NCBI GenBank assembly: GCA_014529385.2
Contig: CM043944.1
Coordinates: forward strand, 88,968,384-89,032,383
Length of the DNA stretch: 64,000 bases
From: Adiantum capillus-veneris
Taxonomy: Eukaryota > Streptophyta > Polypodiopsida > Polypodiales > Pteridaceae
Direction of reading: 5' to 3'
A program made the position numbers and the translations under genes. This document shows, piece by piece, positions 1 through 11,467 of the stretch (within the stretch, counting starts at the first letter, position 1; each line of letters begins with the position of its first letter). The notes under the pieces were generated by a model. It searched no databases, was not told where the DNA came from, and saw nothing but the letters and a program-made list of their open reading frames with translations.

Positions 1-153
1 AACATGGGCACCTATGATGAAGAAGATAATTTACATGACTACACGGATGGCACATATGGTCTCATGGATGATGACTTTGTTTATCTCGATGACGAGGATA
101 GGGGTTTAGCCTTAGGGTTTCCCCCCAAACTCTACAATATCCTATTCCCTTGA
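1..153 (+). pseudogene. C-terminal end of the accessory 3' ORF (inner TGTTAACCC-family copy)
   Basis: Open from base 1 to a TGA at 151-153. It encodes the acidic tail of the same unknown protein that is complete at 58010-58432 (MGTYDEE, then YGLMDDDFVYLDDED, ending NILFP). The reading frame runs off the left edge. Base 1 lies just inside the GTAAAC insertion site seen at 2115 and 54310, so an LTR could stand immediately outside the window. It has no recognised domain. It lies downstream of pol and upstream of the 3' LTR of a Ty3-type element. Confidence 0.6.
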
Positions 154-1526
154 CTCTCTACGGGGAGTGCAAATAATTAGGTTAGGGTTCCTTATGTTTT
201 TTGTTGTGTTCAATAAGTGTTGGTACCTTTTTCCACTAATGTGCCTCCTGGAGGTATTCCTTTTGTTTCCTAGTGTGTACAGGAGCGTGTTGTTATTGGT
301 AGAATTTGGACCTTCATGGAATCTTTATCTCGACTCACTCTTCAAATCAAGCGCGACCATCGACACAAATAGGTGTTTCTTGTCCATTAGCATTGCCCCT
401 TATCTTTTTTGCATCTATGATTGTCAGCTGATATTTGTGATCGGTAGCCTAATATTCACCGTTTGCTTAGTATCAAACATTTAATTCAATGTAATTTTTT
501 GTCATAATCACTTGTCTAGGTTTAAAAATCAAGTAGTCCAACAAACTAGTTTGACCAAGTTAGGTGTTGAAATCTTCTCTTAATACCATGGGGAATGCCT
601 TCCTAATAATTAATGGTTACTTAGGTTCTTAATCCAATTTAGGCAGCATTGTGTGAAATGTACTAGGGCTTTCTAGTGGGCTTGACCCTATTGACCTTTA
701 GCTTAAGTATTATAAAGGGAGTTTACTAGTGTGATGAGCCTGGGGAGGTGTATCAGTGTTATATGACCCCCCAAAGTTACAAAATTAAAATGCTGAAAAT
801 GAACAAACAAAAAATCAAAGTGCCACACTGTAAAATCTTAAGCTGGAAGAGAAATCTCAGCTTGATTTGGTGCTTCACTCACATGTATTGCCTATGGTAC
901 TAGAGCCCTAGAGGTTCCCAGTATGGGCGCTTTTACTTGAAAAGCAAAAAACCCAAGGCATACAAAATAAGCACACACATCAAAATTGAATCACTGTGAA
1001 AAGAATTTGGGGGGTCAAAGAAAAAGTAATCAGTCAGGCGATGATTTCATGAGAAATTCCTTTTATGGTAGCTTAACTACAAGTTCTTCTAGATATAGCC
1101 TCTAGTCAGCCCTCGAACATGAATACTTGGCTCTCGCGATTAAACAACTTAATTGACCACAGAAAATTAAGAAGCTTACCCATGGTATTAATATTCGATC
1201 TCTAGTGCCTTTCGACCGTCAAATTAGCGACCCCAGGCTTGTTTAATTTTTTTACCTTTACATCTGTTTATGCATTTGATTACATTGCAATTTAATGTTC
1301 ATTGCTGACAAATTGTTTGAAATTCTTTTACCAATCAATTTGTCTACCTAAAACTGCATATGATTTTTAATCACTTATGAGAATGCAATTACTGTGCCAA
1401 TGTTGTTTGATTTTGCAGTGACTGAAGAAGGCTAAGGACATTCATCTCAAATGCTCTTCCACCTCGACGAACGAGCTTCAACTCAAATAGCTTTCGAGGA
1501 CGGAATCTACATCAGGAAGGGGGGCA
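154..1526 (+). other. 3' non-coding region of TGTTAACCC-family element, ending in polypurine tract
   Basis: About 1.37 kb between the accessory ORF and the LTR, repeated at 2271-3643 and (with an internal duplication) at 58433-60552. It ends in an A/G tract (AGGAAGGGGGG, 1514-1524) two bases before the LTR, which is the expected plus-strand primer. It also holds a 105-codon hydrophobic ORF (167-484), nearly identical to 58446-58763 but frameshifted in the copy at 2284. I see no other gene. Confidence 0.65.
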
Positions 1527-2114
1527 TGTTAACCCTCACGGCTCACGGACACCCCATCACCTACGACGGACGTGTATTATGTATTTGGTAGAGTCAGGTA
1601 CCGGGCTTGTCAGACCAATAGGAAAAGGGTAAGAGTGATCGCCGATGAGAGGCGCACTCTAACCGGGACATTCAAGGGATTATTGGCTAAGCATGGGCGC
1701 CCAAGTGTGAATGGGGTGAGCTCATATAAAAGCCAACTAAACCTAAAATTCACGGATTCTCTCATTTGTGCAATAGAAGAGTGCTCTTGCTCCATCTCCA
1801 TCTCCATCTTCTTCTTCTTCACCTCCTTGTGTGTGTGTGTATGTGAGAGAGAGAGAGAGAGAGAGGGAGAGTGTGTGTGCGATCGAGCATTACGAAGGCA
1901 CGACGGCGGTGAAGCGGTTGAGCGCGACGTAGCGACGTCTCCTTCTTCTTCGCGGCGAGGAATCCTCCACGGTAGGAGCATAGAGCGGTGAGTGACACAC
2001 CATTGCCCTCTTTTGAGCTTACTAGTTAAGCTAGTTGTGTGCTTGGAGCCGTCTATGGCTCGCACACAGTGTTAGGCAAGGCCCTTGCTTCGACAGTGCG
2101 GCAAGGAGCGCACA
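1527..2114 (+). repeat. LTR 1 of TGTTAACCC family (3' LTR of an inner element)
   Basis: A 588-bp repeat from TGTTAACCC to GAGCGCACA, giving TG...CA ends. Other copies are at 3644, 43121, 54315 and 60553. A TATA box (CATATAAAAG) lies at 1723-1732. A GT/GA microsatellite at 1829-1868 falls downstream of it, in the predicted R/U5 leader. A polypurine tract lies directly upstream and GTAAA directly downstream, so this is read as a 3' LTR. Its distal half (ACAGTGTTAGGCAAG) is of the same type as the LTR at 54315. Confidence 0.85.
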
Positions 2115-2270
2115 GTAAACATAGGCACCTATGATGAAGAAGAAACTTTACAGGACTACACAGATGGCACATATGGTCTCATGGATGATGACTTTGTTTA
2201 TCTCGACGACGAGGATAGGGGTTTAGCCTTAGGGTTTCCCCCCAACCTCTACAATATCCTATTCCCTTGA
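2115..2270 (+). pseudogene. C-terminal end of the accessory 3' ORF (outer copy), after GTAAA target duplication
   Basis: The bases after LTR 1 are GTAAAC, then the accessory-ORF tail, stopping at TGA 2268-2270. The intact copy at 58275 reads TTAGTAAACATGGGC with no interruption, so GTAAA (2115-2119) is best read as the 3' copy of a 5-bp target duplication. The matching 5' junction, TTAGTAAA followed by the LTR, is seen at 54308-54315 in another copy. The internal Met codon is ATA here. Confidence 0.65.
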
Positions 2271-3643
2271 CTCTCTAGGGGGAGTGCAACTAATTAGGTT
2301 AGGGTTCCTTATGTTTTTTGTTGTGTTCAATAAGTGTTGGTACCTTTTCCCACTAATGTGCCTCTTGGAGGTATTCCTTTTGTTTCCTAGTGTGTACAGG
2401 AGCGTGTTGCTATTGATAGGATTTGGACCTTCATGGAACCTTTCTCTCGTTCACACTTCAGATCAACCACCACCATCAACACAAACAGGTGTTTCTTGTC
2501 CATTAGCATTGTCCCTTATCTTTTTTGCATCTATGATTGTTTGCTTTGATTGTGATTGGTAGCATAATATCCAGCACATTTGCTTAGTATCGAACATTTG
2601 ATTCAATGTCTTTTTTGTCATAATCCCTTGTCTAGGTTTAAACATCAAGCAAGTCCGACTAAGCTAGTTTGACCAAGTTAGGTGTTAGAGATCTTCTCTT
2701 AATACCATGGGGAATGCCTTCCTAATAATTAATGGTTACTTAGGTTCTTAATCCGATTTAGGCAGCATTGTGTGAAATGTACTAGGGCTTTCTAGTGGGC
2801 TTGACCCTATTGACCTTTAGCTTAAGTATTATAAAGGGAGTTTACTAGTGTGATGAGCCTGGGGAGGTGTATCAGTGTTATATGACCCCCCAAAGTTACA
2901 AAATTAAAATGCTGAAAATGAACAAACAAAAAATCAAAGTGCCACACTGTAAAATCTTAAGCTGGAAGAGAAATCTCAGCTTGATTTGGTACTTCACTCA
3001 CATGTATCGCCTATGGTACTAGAGCCCTAGAGGTTCCCAGTATGGGCGCTTTTTCTTGAAAAGCAAAAAACCCAAGGCATACAAAATAAGCACACACATC
3101 AAAATTGAATCACTGTGAAAAGAATTTGGGGGGTCAAAGAAAAAGTAATCAGTCAGGTGATGATTTCATGAGAAATTCCTTTTATGGTAGCTTAACTACA
3201 AGGTCTTCTAGATATAGCCTCTAGTCAGCCCTCGAACATGAATACTTGGCTCTCACGATTAAACAACTTAATTGACCATAGAAAATTAAGAAGCTTACCC
3301 ATGGTATTAATATTCGATCTCTAGTGCCTTTCGACCGTCAAATTAGCGACCCCAGACTTGTTTAATTTTTTGCCTTTACATCTGTTTATGCATTTGATTA
3401 CATTGCAATTTAATGTTCATTGCTGACAAATTGTTTGAAATTATTTTACCAATCAATTTGTCTACCTAAAACTGCATATGCTTTTTAATCACTTATGAGA
3501 ATGCAATTACTGTGCCAATGTTGTTTGATTTTGCAGTGACTGAAGAAGGCTAAGGACATTCATCTCAAATGCTCTTCCACCTCGACGAACGAGCTTCAAC
3601 TCAATAGCTTCCAAGGACGGAATCTACATCAGAAAGGGGGGCA
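2271..3643 (+). other. 3' non-coding region of outer element with polypurine tract
   Basis: Second copy of the 1.37-kb 3' region, ending in AGAAAGGGGGG (3631-3641) next to the LTR. The hydrophobic ORF starts at 2284 but changes frame after about 53 codons and ends early, so this copy is broken. I see no other gene. Confidence 0.65.
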
Positions 3644-3956
3644 TGTTAACCCTCACGGCTCACGGACACCCCATCACCTACGACGGACGTGTATTATGTA
3701 TTTGGTAGAGTCAAGTACCGGGCTTGTCAGACCAATAGGAAAAGGGTAAGAGTGATCGCCGATGAGAGGCACACTCTAACTGGGACATTCAAGGGATTAG
3801 TTGGCTAAGCATGGGCGCCCAAATGTGAATGGGGTGAGCTCATATAAAAGCCAACTAAACCTAAAATTCACTTATTCTCTCATTTGTGCAATAGAAGAGT
3901 GCTCTTGCTCCATCTCCATCTTCTTCTTCTTCACCTCCTTGTGTGTGTGTGTATGT

Positions 3957-4027
<71 letters not shown>

Positions 4028-4264
4028 CGATCGAGCAATGCGACGACGGCACGGCGGCGGCGAAGTGGTTGAGCGCGGCGAAGCAGCGGCTCCTTCTTCT
4101 TCGCGGTGAGGAATCCTCCACGAAGCAAGCGTAGAGCGGTGAGTGACACACCATCGCTTTCTTTGAGCTTACTAGTTAAGCTAGTTGTGTGCTTGGAGCC
4201 GTCTGTGGCTCGCACACAGTGTTAGGCAAGTCCCTTGCTTCGACAGTGCGGCAAGGAGCGCACA
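3644..4264 (+). repeat. LTR 2 of TGTTAACCC family (3' LTR of the outer element)
   Basis: A 621-bp LTR copy, TG...CA, with a TATA box at 3841-3850. It is longer than its relatives because the GA tract at 3955-4025 has expanded. The sequence changes abruptly at 4265 into the reverse-transcriptase coding region of another element, so this is the outer boundary of the insertion. The adjoining GGATG (4265-4269) is the predicted target duplication; its partner should lie left of the window. Confidence 0.85.
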
Positions 4265-5230
4265 GGATGACTTGTGCGTTCATTCTCTCATAAGATTGGA
4301 GCACATAGAGCACTTAACCAAAGTGTTCAACAAATGCAGACTGTATCGGATTTGCCTGAATCCGGAGGAATGTGTCTTCATGGTAAGACAAGGCAAAATA
4401 TTGGGACATATAGTGTCCAAAAATGGTATTTCGACAGACATGGAGAAGATCAGCGTAATTGTTGAACTACCACGACCAGTAAAGGTAAAGGAGGTACAGG
4501 CATTTATGGGCCATTGTGGATATTATCGCAGATTTATCTACTCATACTCTATAATTGCGAAACCACTTTACGCGTTGATAAATAAATTTGAGTAGACAGA
4601 TGAGTGCAAAAAAGCTTTTCAAACTTTGAAGCAAAGATTAATATCCGCTCCAATTTTGAAGGCTCCGGATTGGGAAAGGATATTCCACGTCCACGTAGAT
4701 GCATCATCATATGCTATCGGATGCATACTTGCACAACCTGGAGAAAACAACATGGATTTTCCAATCAGTTACTCCAATAGACAACTAAACAGTGCAGAGA
4801 AGAATTACACAACAACTGAAAGGGAGGGTTTGGGTATGATCTATGCTGTGAAAAAGTTTAGACATTACCTACTTTCCAACAAATTTGTATTCTTCGTTGA
4901 TCACCAAGCACTGTTGTACTTGGTAAACAAACCTTGCAGTACAGGGCGGATTGTACGATGGTTCATCATACTGCTTGAGTTTGACTTCACGGTTGTAGTA
5001 AAAAAAGGCACTACACACCAAAGAGCGGATCATTTATCTAGAATGGTGCATGGAGAAAACCCTGTAGTAGGAGTTGATGATGATTTACCAGATGCATATC
5101 TCTTCAACATAGAAATGGTTCCAAGATGGAGCGAGGATGTAATTCCGTTGTTGACTATTGGGTCATTGAATTTGACAAGACAACCATCTACCATTACAGC
5201 ATCTAAATCATTGGTAATGGTGGCTGGAAG
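4265..5230 (+). pseudogene. Element L pol: end of reverse transcriptase and RNase H (Ty3 type)
   Basis: The frame enters at the DDLC of the RT active-site region, immediately after the LTR that interrupts it, and continues through the RT thumb (VSKNGISTD, then FMGHCGYYRRFI). RNase H follows: HVDASSYAIGCILAQPGE, TTEREGLGMIYAVKKFRHYL and FVDHQALLYLVNKP, ending near ADHLSR. One stop, TAG at 4593-4595, replaces the Trp expected in FEWTDEC (element A reads FHWTKEC). The RT N-terminus, protease and Gag lie left of the window, beyond the inserted elements. Its closest relative here is element A. Confidence 0.8.
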
Positions 5231-6838
5231 GCTATACAAACAGGGATCGGATCAAATCCTTAGGCTTTGTGTTGAACCAAGTGAACAGGACTTGTATCTA
5301 AACCAGGCTCATGTACAAACAATGGGGATTCACAATGGGCATGCACAGACGTATCAAAAATTGATGAGAATGGGTGTATTGGCCGAAAATGAAACAAAGT
5401 GTTCATATGCATATCAAATCATGTGTTATCTGCACTTTTCAAAAGTCGATAGGACACGCGACTCTATTCAAATTATCTGTAGCACCCAGATGGAGTAACT
5501 ACATTGTAGAATACCTCACCACCGGAATTCTGCCTGAAGGGATGAGTAGATCACGTATCAAAACGATCACGAAAGAGGCAGAAAACTATGTATTGATTGA
5601 GGAAATCTTTACAAGAGGGGAAAAGACAATCAATTGAGAATGTGTGCGACGGAAGAGGAATACGTTCCTATCTTAGAGCAAGCACATGGCGGACAAGCTG
5701 GAGGACATTTCTCAGCTGAAAAAACAACCAAAGCAATTCTTATTGCTGGCATATGGTGGCCTACACTATTCATGGACGCCGAAGAGTTTGTGAAACGATG
5801 TGACGATTGCCAGAGGACAAAGATTCCTAGAGCACGAGATGACATGCTCTTGAGGCCAATGATGGGGGCAAGAGCATTTGCAAAATGGGGAATAGATTTT
5901 GTAGGACCAATTGCGCCTCCTGGATATAAAACACACGCTCAATACATTATTGTGGCAACAGATTATCTAACAAAGTGGGTTGAAGCGAAAGCAACAACCA
6001 AAAATGATGCAAAAACGACAACACAGTTTTTGTATGAGTACATTTTCACCAGGTATGGCTTACCAATAGAGATAGTGAGCGATAGAGGGACTCGTTTCAT
6101 CAATGAAGTGATCAAATTCCTATTGGATGAATTCATGGTAATTCACAGGAAGTCAGCTCCCTATCACCCACAAGCTAACGGCCAAGCAGAAAGTATGAAC
6201 AAGATTTTGGTGACAATTCTCACAAAAATTGTTAGTGAATCGAGAGCCGACTGGGATCAGAAGCTGCATTCAGCTTTATGGGCATATAGAGTAGCGTACA
6301 AAACCTCAATCAGAATGACTCCGTTCAACATGGTTTATGGAATTCAAGCGATTTTGCCACTTGAATTTCTTATCCCCACACTTCGGGTAGCTAAGGAATT
6401 AGAATGGACGGGCCATGAATTATCCAATCAAATAGATATCCTGGAAAAACTGGATGAAACTAGATTGAGAGCAATTGCATCAATCTACGCGCAAAAACAA
6501 AACATGAAATCATTCTTTGACCAACATGTCATCAGTAAGGAATTTGCTACGGGGGATTACGTCTTAATGTATATACCCTGAAACAACATTCTCAAAAACT
6601 CAAAAAGCGAGGCAATGGACTCTATGTGATTCATGACATATCATCTAGCGATGCCATTAAGCTTGCAACATTAGAGGGAGAGGAGATGCCTAATTGGATT
6701 AGTGGCTGCAGATTAAAGAAGTACAACCTACCACTAACCTCAGAGATGCTTGCCAAAATCCACGCTGCGAAGAAGCGCAAGAACAAAGCAAATGAGACAA
6801 AAGCTCAAGCACAGGAGGAGGCCAGATCAGGATTTTAA
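5231..6838 (+). pseudogene. Element L integrase with a duplicated zinc-binding module
   Basis: Integrase inserts the retrotransposon cDNA. A first H-H-C-C module runs about 5300-5440 (QAHVQTMGIHNGH, then SCVICTFQK). It is followed by linker sequence and a second module at about 5670-5820 (EQAHGGQAGGHFS, then RCDDCQRTK). The DDE core follows: Asp in GIDFVGP, Asp in IVSDRGTRF and Glu in GQAESMNK. The C-terminal part continues at 6575-6838 (GRCLKKY-like end SGCRLKKYNLP). Single-base frameshifts lie near 5370, 5635 and 6575. Element A has only one zinc module at this position. Confidence 0.8.
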
Positions 6839-6899
6839 ATTGAAAACAGAAATTACAACAACAAAGACTTCCTCAACCAGCAGATACGGCTCAAATTAC

Positions 6900-7368
6900 T
6901 CTTTCTATAATTCACACTGACGAGCAATGGAAAATAGAAAGTGATGTTCGCATCAATGTCAGACTTCCGAATGGCAGATATCAATGAGCATTGATTGACA
7001 CAAGGGCAAGAGTCAATGTGGTCAACTTCTCCACTTACAAGATGCTTACCGATGAACCCCTAGTGCAATCCACACAAGATTTACGAGCCACGAACAGGGC
7101 CAAAATGCCAACATTGGGCATAGTAAACTTACCAATCAATATTGATGGGAATAGTTGTCCTCATCAATTTCTCGTAATGAAAGACGGAGAAATCAGAGAA
7201 TCATTATGTTTGGGAGTTCCATGGATGAGAACGTACAATGCAGTTACCGAATGGTCAGAACATGTGTTGATGTACAAACACAACTCTAACACGTACATGA
7301 CTCCATTCGCCAAAACAGATTACTCGTGGCCGATTATCCCCATCGACAAAAAGCAATCAGCTCATTAG
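6900..7368 (+). pseudogene. Element L second retropepsin-like domain, downstream of integrase
   Basis: The track LIDTRARVNVV matches the Asp-Thr-Gly-Ala active-site loop of retroviral-type aspartic proteases, with Gly changed to Arg. It lines up with LLDTGAKHNLL in element A. The segment continues through HQFLVMKDGEIRESLCLG to a W-M-R-T-Y motif. A stop precedes the Leu (near 6987) and a TAG follows His at 7366. Retrotransposon protease normally lies before RT, so this position after integrase is unusual; element A has both. Catalytic function is not implied. Confidence 0.55.
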
Positions 7369-7940
7369 CCAGAAACACCGAAAACGGTTGTTCGGAAAGT
7401 ATGGATAAAGAAAACCGTCATGCAGAACAAACAGAGACAGATATGGCTGCCCAAGTCACAACTCCCGACGACAGCAACACCATATCAAAGACCTTCAGGA
7501 GCTAATCCAGAGTGGAAATGGCAACCAAAGCTGGAGACAACCAAAAATTCAGCGACAAAGATCGAACGGAGACCAAAAAGTCAACACAGGAAGCGTGAAC
7601 TAACAAAATAGAATGGAAACCTAAGAAAATTCAAATCTACATCAAAATCGGCAAATATGAAAAAAATTGAATACAAATGGGTTCCAAAAATAGTTGCCAT
7701 CAAAAAACCAACAATGAAGGAGAGAGCAATTGAATTGCAAGCTCTTCTGTTCCATAAACAGCTAGCCTCGCCATCCAAAGCCACTGAATATTACATTCAG
7801 TCCCCGCATCTTGCACAACACTTTGTTTCCCAATGCATTGTCTCAAACATGAGGATAGGGCCACATTACACGGCCGTGCATAGACACAAATTTCAAAACC
7901 CATGCACATGCACACAACCTTCGCCTGGGACGACTCAGTT
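7369..7940 (+). pseudogene. Element L C-terminal region with repeated W-x-P-K motifs
   Basis: A low-complexity basic tail follows the protease-like domain. Motifs of the form W-(I/L/Q/V)-(P/K)-K recur: VWIKKT near 7395, IWLPKS near 7440, KWQPKL near 7520 and YKWVPK near 7673. Element A carries the same kind of motif in its post-integrase domain, so this is a shared module. Stops (e.g. TAG at 7609) and frame changes show it is dead. I do not recognise the family. Confidence 0.45.
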
Positions 7941-7941
7941 T

Positions 7942-7954
7942 AGGAAGGGGGGAG
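7942..7954 (+). promoter_or_regulatory. Polypurine tract of element L
   Basis: AGGAAGGGGGGAG lies at the end of the coding region, as expected for the primer of plus-strand DNA synthesis just before a 3' LTR. The next bases are TAAC rather than TG, so the LTR start may be mutated. Confidence 0.55.
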
Positions 7955-8902
7955 TAACTTCTGAATCTAGCAGCAGTGAAGACCATTAAGGGGTCCAATG
8001 TGTATATATGTACATAATGCGTGTGTTGTTTTTTTCATTTTTTAGAGTTCAATTTCGAACAAATTTGATCAAAATATGGTATTTTTTAGCGTTTTTATCA
8101 TCCAACCAGCGTAATAATGAGCTATAATGACAAAATCAGGAACATTGAGATGCTTCTAGTGAAAATATATGCTTAGGGGTGAGTATAATAATTTTTGGCT
8201 AATTTTTGCCAGTTAATAAGTATTTTCAATTTATTTTGCTTAATTTTCGTTAATAAAACTTCAAAAATTAAAAATATATCACCCACAGTGTCGGAATCAA
8301 GTTCTGGAAGCAAACGCGAAGTATCATGATAGGGTTATCAAGCATGGAAGATATGAAGCTAATCTGAAGACGCCGAATTTCAGCCTTAATGATCATGACC
8401 ACATTTCCCCAGAATCGTATCAAACGATGATACGACGCCAGAATGACGAGCGGTTTGCCCCACAAGTGGTATACAAATTATCTCAGGATCAAAGGTAAGG
8501 AAAATCAGCCCTATGTCACGAAAACCTCGGGAAGATATGGGTCAGGTAGGCCAAACTCTAGCTCATTGATCATTTTCACATTTTGAGAGAGAAGAAGAGA
8601 GCTTCTTGACCTAGAGCGAGCTGCCACATTTCGACCCCATACGGACGATCGGAGCCAGCATTTCACACCAGATTTCACAGGTATGTTCCTTGTCGAGTAA
8701 AGATCAAGTGTATTACACATGCAAGCGCGAAACATCGCACAAACGGGCGCATTGATCAAATCAAAGTCGGATTGAGTCGAATAGGTCAAGGGCCCTTAGA
8801 GGCATCATGACAAAACTTTTTCAGGGACATAACACATCAATGTGATCCCCACAATGTCAGGAACAAAGCCATGTGATCAAATCTCAGTTTGGTGGTGGTA
8901 CA

Positions 8903-8925
8903 ACGATCGCGATCGGTGTACCTCA
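8903..8925. repeat. Palindromic repeat, copy 1
   Basis: The copy contains the perfect 12-bp palindrome CGATCGCGATCG followed by GTGTACCTCA. It is preceded about 30 bp upstream by CATGTGATCAAAT, as is the copy at 10011, so the repeated unit is longer than the palindrome. Confidence 0.7.
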
Positions 8926-9737
8926 TTGACCAAAACTGACACAGAAATGGCAAAAAGCCTTCTCTCAACTTCGCCAGCAACCTGCAGGTGTCAAAAATCA
9001 GTTTGGGATCTATGGTACGATTGCGGTCAGTGCCCCCAGCTGCAGGTTTTAGAAATTTTGACATGGCCCAGGCTTAGAACTCAGTGAGGGATACACTCTC
9101 TTGAATTTTCATGAAAAATGCACAAATTTTTCTCATAGAATGGGCCAAATTTGTCAAACACACCCGAATCGGAAAAATTGACCTACAAATACCAAAATTC
9201 GACTGAAAATTATGACGGATGGTTTGAAAGGCATACCTATCCGACTAGGAGTCAGCATAGTAGTAGAAAACCCTGAATGGAGCTCAGAATCTTCCACAAG
9301 GACGGAGATGACCATTTCAGTCTCGAGTGATCACACAAGGGAAGAATTTGGCCGAACTAATGTCAAAGACTAAAAGGCGACTTAGAGATGCCCAATTATC
9401 CGATTGGTATCAAAAGAATGCCTGAAAAATACACGAGTCTGGAAAATCTCCAAAGACGGGGTAAAAAGTTAGAATCAGACAGTGGAGTAGGCGGATGATA
9501 GCAACACATCATGGAAGCAGTAAAAGCTCAAAAACTCACATCAACTAACTCCCAGGCTCCAACCAGAATTCATCAGGAAAACCCAATATGGTTAGACTTA
9601 GTAAAATAAGGTCAAACAGTGAAAAATTGCTCTAATTTGTTCATTTTAAGTCCAAACTTGAAAACAAATCATCAGTGGGCTAGGCAGGCATAGGAGACTA
9701 AAGCCATCTAGTTTTCACACAAAAAAGCCCAGGTACT

Positions 9738-9760
9738 ACGATCGCGATCGGTGTACCTCA
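9738..9760. repeat. Palindromic repeat, copy 2
   Basis: Identical 23-bp stretch ACGATCGCGATCG plus GTGTACCTCA. Confidence 0.7.
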
Positions 9761-10010
9761 GCATCAGAATTTGACCAAAACGTGGCAGATCTCTTGTACA
9801 CATCTTGTTCAAGTCACACATCAAGCTTCAAGCCAATTGGACATCAAGAACCCATGAAAAATCAAAGTCTAGTCTAAAACTCCCTTGTAACCCAAAATTG
9901 GGACTTATAAACTCAAAAGTGGTTAAAATAAAAGACACAGTGGACCAAAATGACCCTCTAGCTATCAGCAAACCACTCATGTGATCAAATGTTATTTTGG
10001 CCTCTGTACT

Positions 10011-10033
10011 ACGATCGCGATCGGTGTACCTCA
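10011..10033. repeat. Palindromic repeat, copy 3
   Basis: Identical 23-bp stretch, with CATGTGATCAAAT about 30 bp upstream. A diverged relative, ACGATCGTGATCTTTGTACC, occurs at 15949 inside the putative 3' LTR of element T, linking this region to that element. Confidence 0.7.
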
Positions 10034-10230
10034 GGCCCAGATTTGGCTCAGATTTCAATCAGTCATAGCTCTAGTCCTCCTAGTCCCACTGGTGAAATAT
10101 GGACAAGAATGGATGAAATTTGTTCAAGTTATGATCAATTTTAACTTTTGAACTGCTTTTTACTAAAAAGTCTAAATGCTACTGGTTGCGAAAGGAAAAT
10201 CCTGACAGCTTGTGATTCTAATGACATAGA

Positions 10231-11164
10231 ATGCCTCGCCAAAAGCAAGCAAGGCAGTGGACAGCAGCACCATATGAAGTGGATGAGCTCTCTACGAACG
10301 AAAAAGCTCACATTTCGGATGAAACACTAGCTCAGATCCCTGCTCACATTTTCATTGCGAAGTTTAGGGATGCTGATGGTGACATGGTAAAGACGACTAT
10401 CATGCCTTGGGAAATATGGAATCTCCACCAAAGGCCGGAGGTCACCGAAGCCGTGCGGGTTGTTCATTTGGAGTAGTTTTTCAGATTACAGCCATGGGGA
10501 ACACACTACATGAGGGCCCACGAGCTCATGAGCTCGATACAGTATGATGGGCAAGCAATGCTCACCGACAAGGATGGTTCAAAGGTAAAAGTAAAGATCA
10601 CAAAAGAAATCATCAGCGAAGATTTGCACTTCCTTCCAGGGCAACACGACTTGCTGGCAAAGACCAAGTCACTGGATAACAAGAAGGCATTTATCAAAGC
10701 AAAAGGAAACAAGTACAAGTACAATGACATGATATACGGTGGGCTGGAGTTACCAATGAGATCGATCTCTCAACATTTCAGGGTACAAAAGCCTCCTCGC
10801 TACACAGAGCCGATCTTGCACATTGCAGTGGTCATGGCTCTAGCAACAGCTGAAAACAGAACCATCCGATGCGATTATGGTTCTTACATCTTGGAGAACT
10901 TGGTCGAAGCAAATTTGAAGGGCTCGGCAAAAAACAAAAGCTACATGAGCGTAGGGCCAATGCTAACAAGAATAGCATACCAAGCTTTGGGAATGATTGA
11001 AGACCTGCCGAAGGCCAGTTCTCAAGCGGCCTTGATTCAGAAAGCAAAGCTGATTACTCACTCAGTAAGGACGACCACTAGCGCAACATTATCGCGCTCG
11101 ACCAAGGCATCCAACAAAAGCTCAAGTGATGAAGAAGAGACGGAGACTGAAGACGAGGGAAACT
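10231..11164 (+). pseudogene. Element T ORF, N-terminal part (unknown Gag-like protein)
   Basis: Starts MPRQKQARQW and runs in one frame to the copia insertion, with one stop, TAG at 10474-10476. The protein has a mixed globular region (e.g. SVGPMLTRIAYQALGMIEDLP near 10948-11010) and then an acidic Ser/Glu stretch (SSSDEEETETEDEG). I recognise no enzyme motif. The flanking AAACT target duplication and unchanged frame beyond 12892 show that 10231-11164 and 12893 onwards were one ORF. Its position before a polypurine tract and LTR suggests a structural protein of a non-autonomous retrotransposon. Confidence 0.55.
11160..11164. repeat. Target-site duplication of element C (left)
   Basis: AAACT directly before the LTR at 11165, repeated at 12888-12892 directly after the other LTR. 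Confidence 0.9.
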
Positions 11165-11383
11165 TGAAGTCGCGGAGCGGAGCGTGGGTCGACTCTCTCT
11201 CTCACTCACACACACAGTGAGCTTACACAGTACAGTACGCAGAGAGATGTTAGAAGGGTTATCTCCCAAATCCTTAGTATTCACAAAGAATATGTTAGTA
11301 TATACAAAGAGTTAGAAGTAAGTGAGTTAGGCGGGCGGCCGGCCATATCCGCATAAGAGGCCACTTGGGCTTTAATCCCAACA
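11165..11383 (-). repeat. Element C 3' LTR
   Basis: 219 bp; on the minus strand it begins TGTTGGGATT and ends TTCA. The adjoining minus-strand tract AAGTGGGAGG (plus-strand 11384-11396) is the polypurine primer of the copia element. Confidence 0.92.
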
Positions 11384-11467
11384 ACCTCCCACTTAAAGTC
11401 CAATGTGGCACTTTAAGTAACTGTAAATCTATGAACATAAATGTACAAAGATTTACATGGCTGCCAT

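Larger units (their letters stand above)
7955..10230. other. Non-coding stretch, probably LTR and leader sequence of elements L and/or T
   Basis: No coding region is supported over about 2.3 kb. It follows the polypurine tract of L and precedes the ORF of T, so it probably contains the 3' LTR of L and upstream sequence of T, but I could not fix LTR ends or a primer-binding site. Its distinctive content is a repeated palindromic motif at 8903, 9738 and 10011, with a weaker copy at 9016. Confidence 0.4.

Noticed and set aside
1610-2065. ORFs inside the TGTTAACCC LTRs on either strand
   Set aside because: They read through the TATA region and microsatellite and change length from copy to copy.
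9828-10058. Minus-strand ORFs sharing RYTDRDR and FDHM with 8837-9064
   Set aside because: The likeness comes from the DNA palindrome and its CATGTGATCAAAT neighbour, not from a conserved protein.
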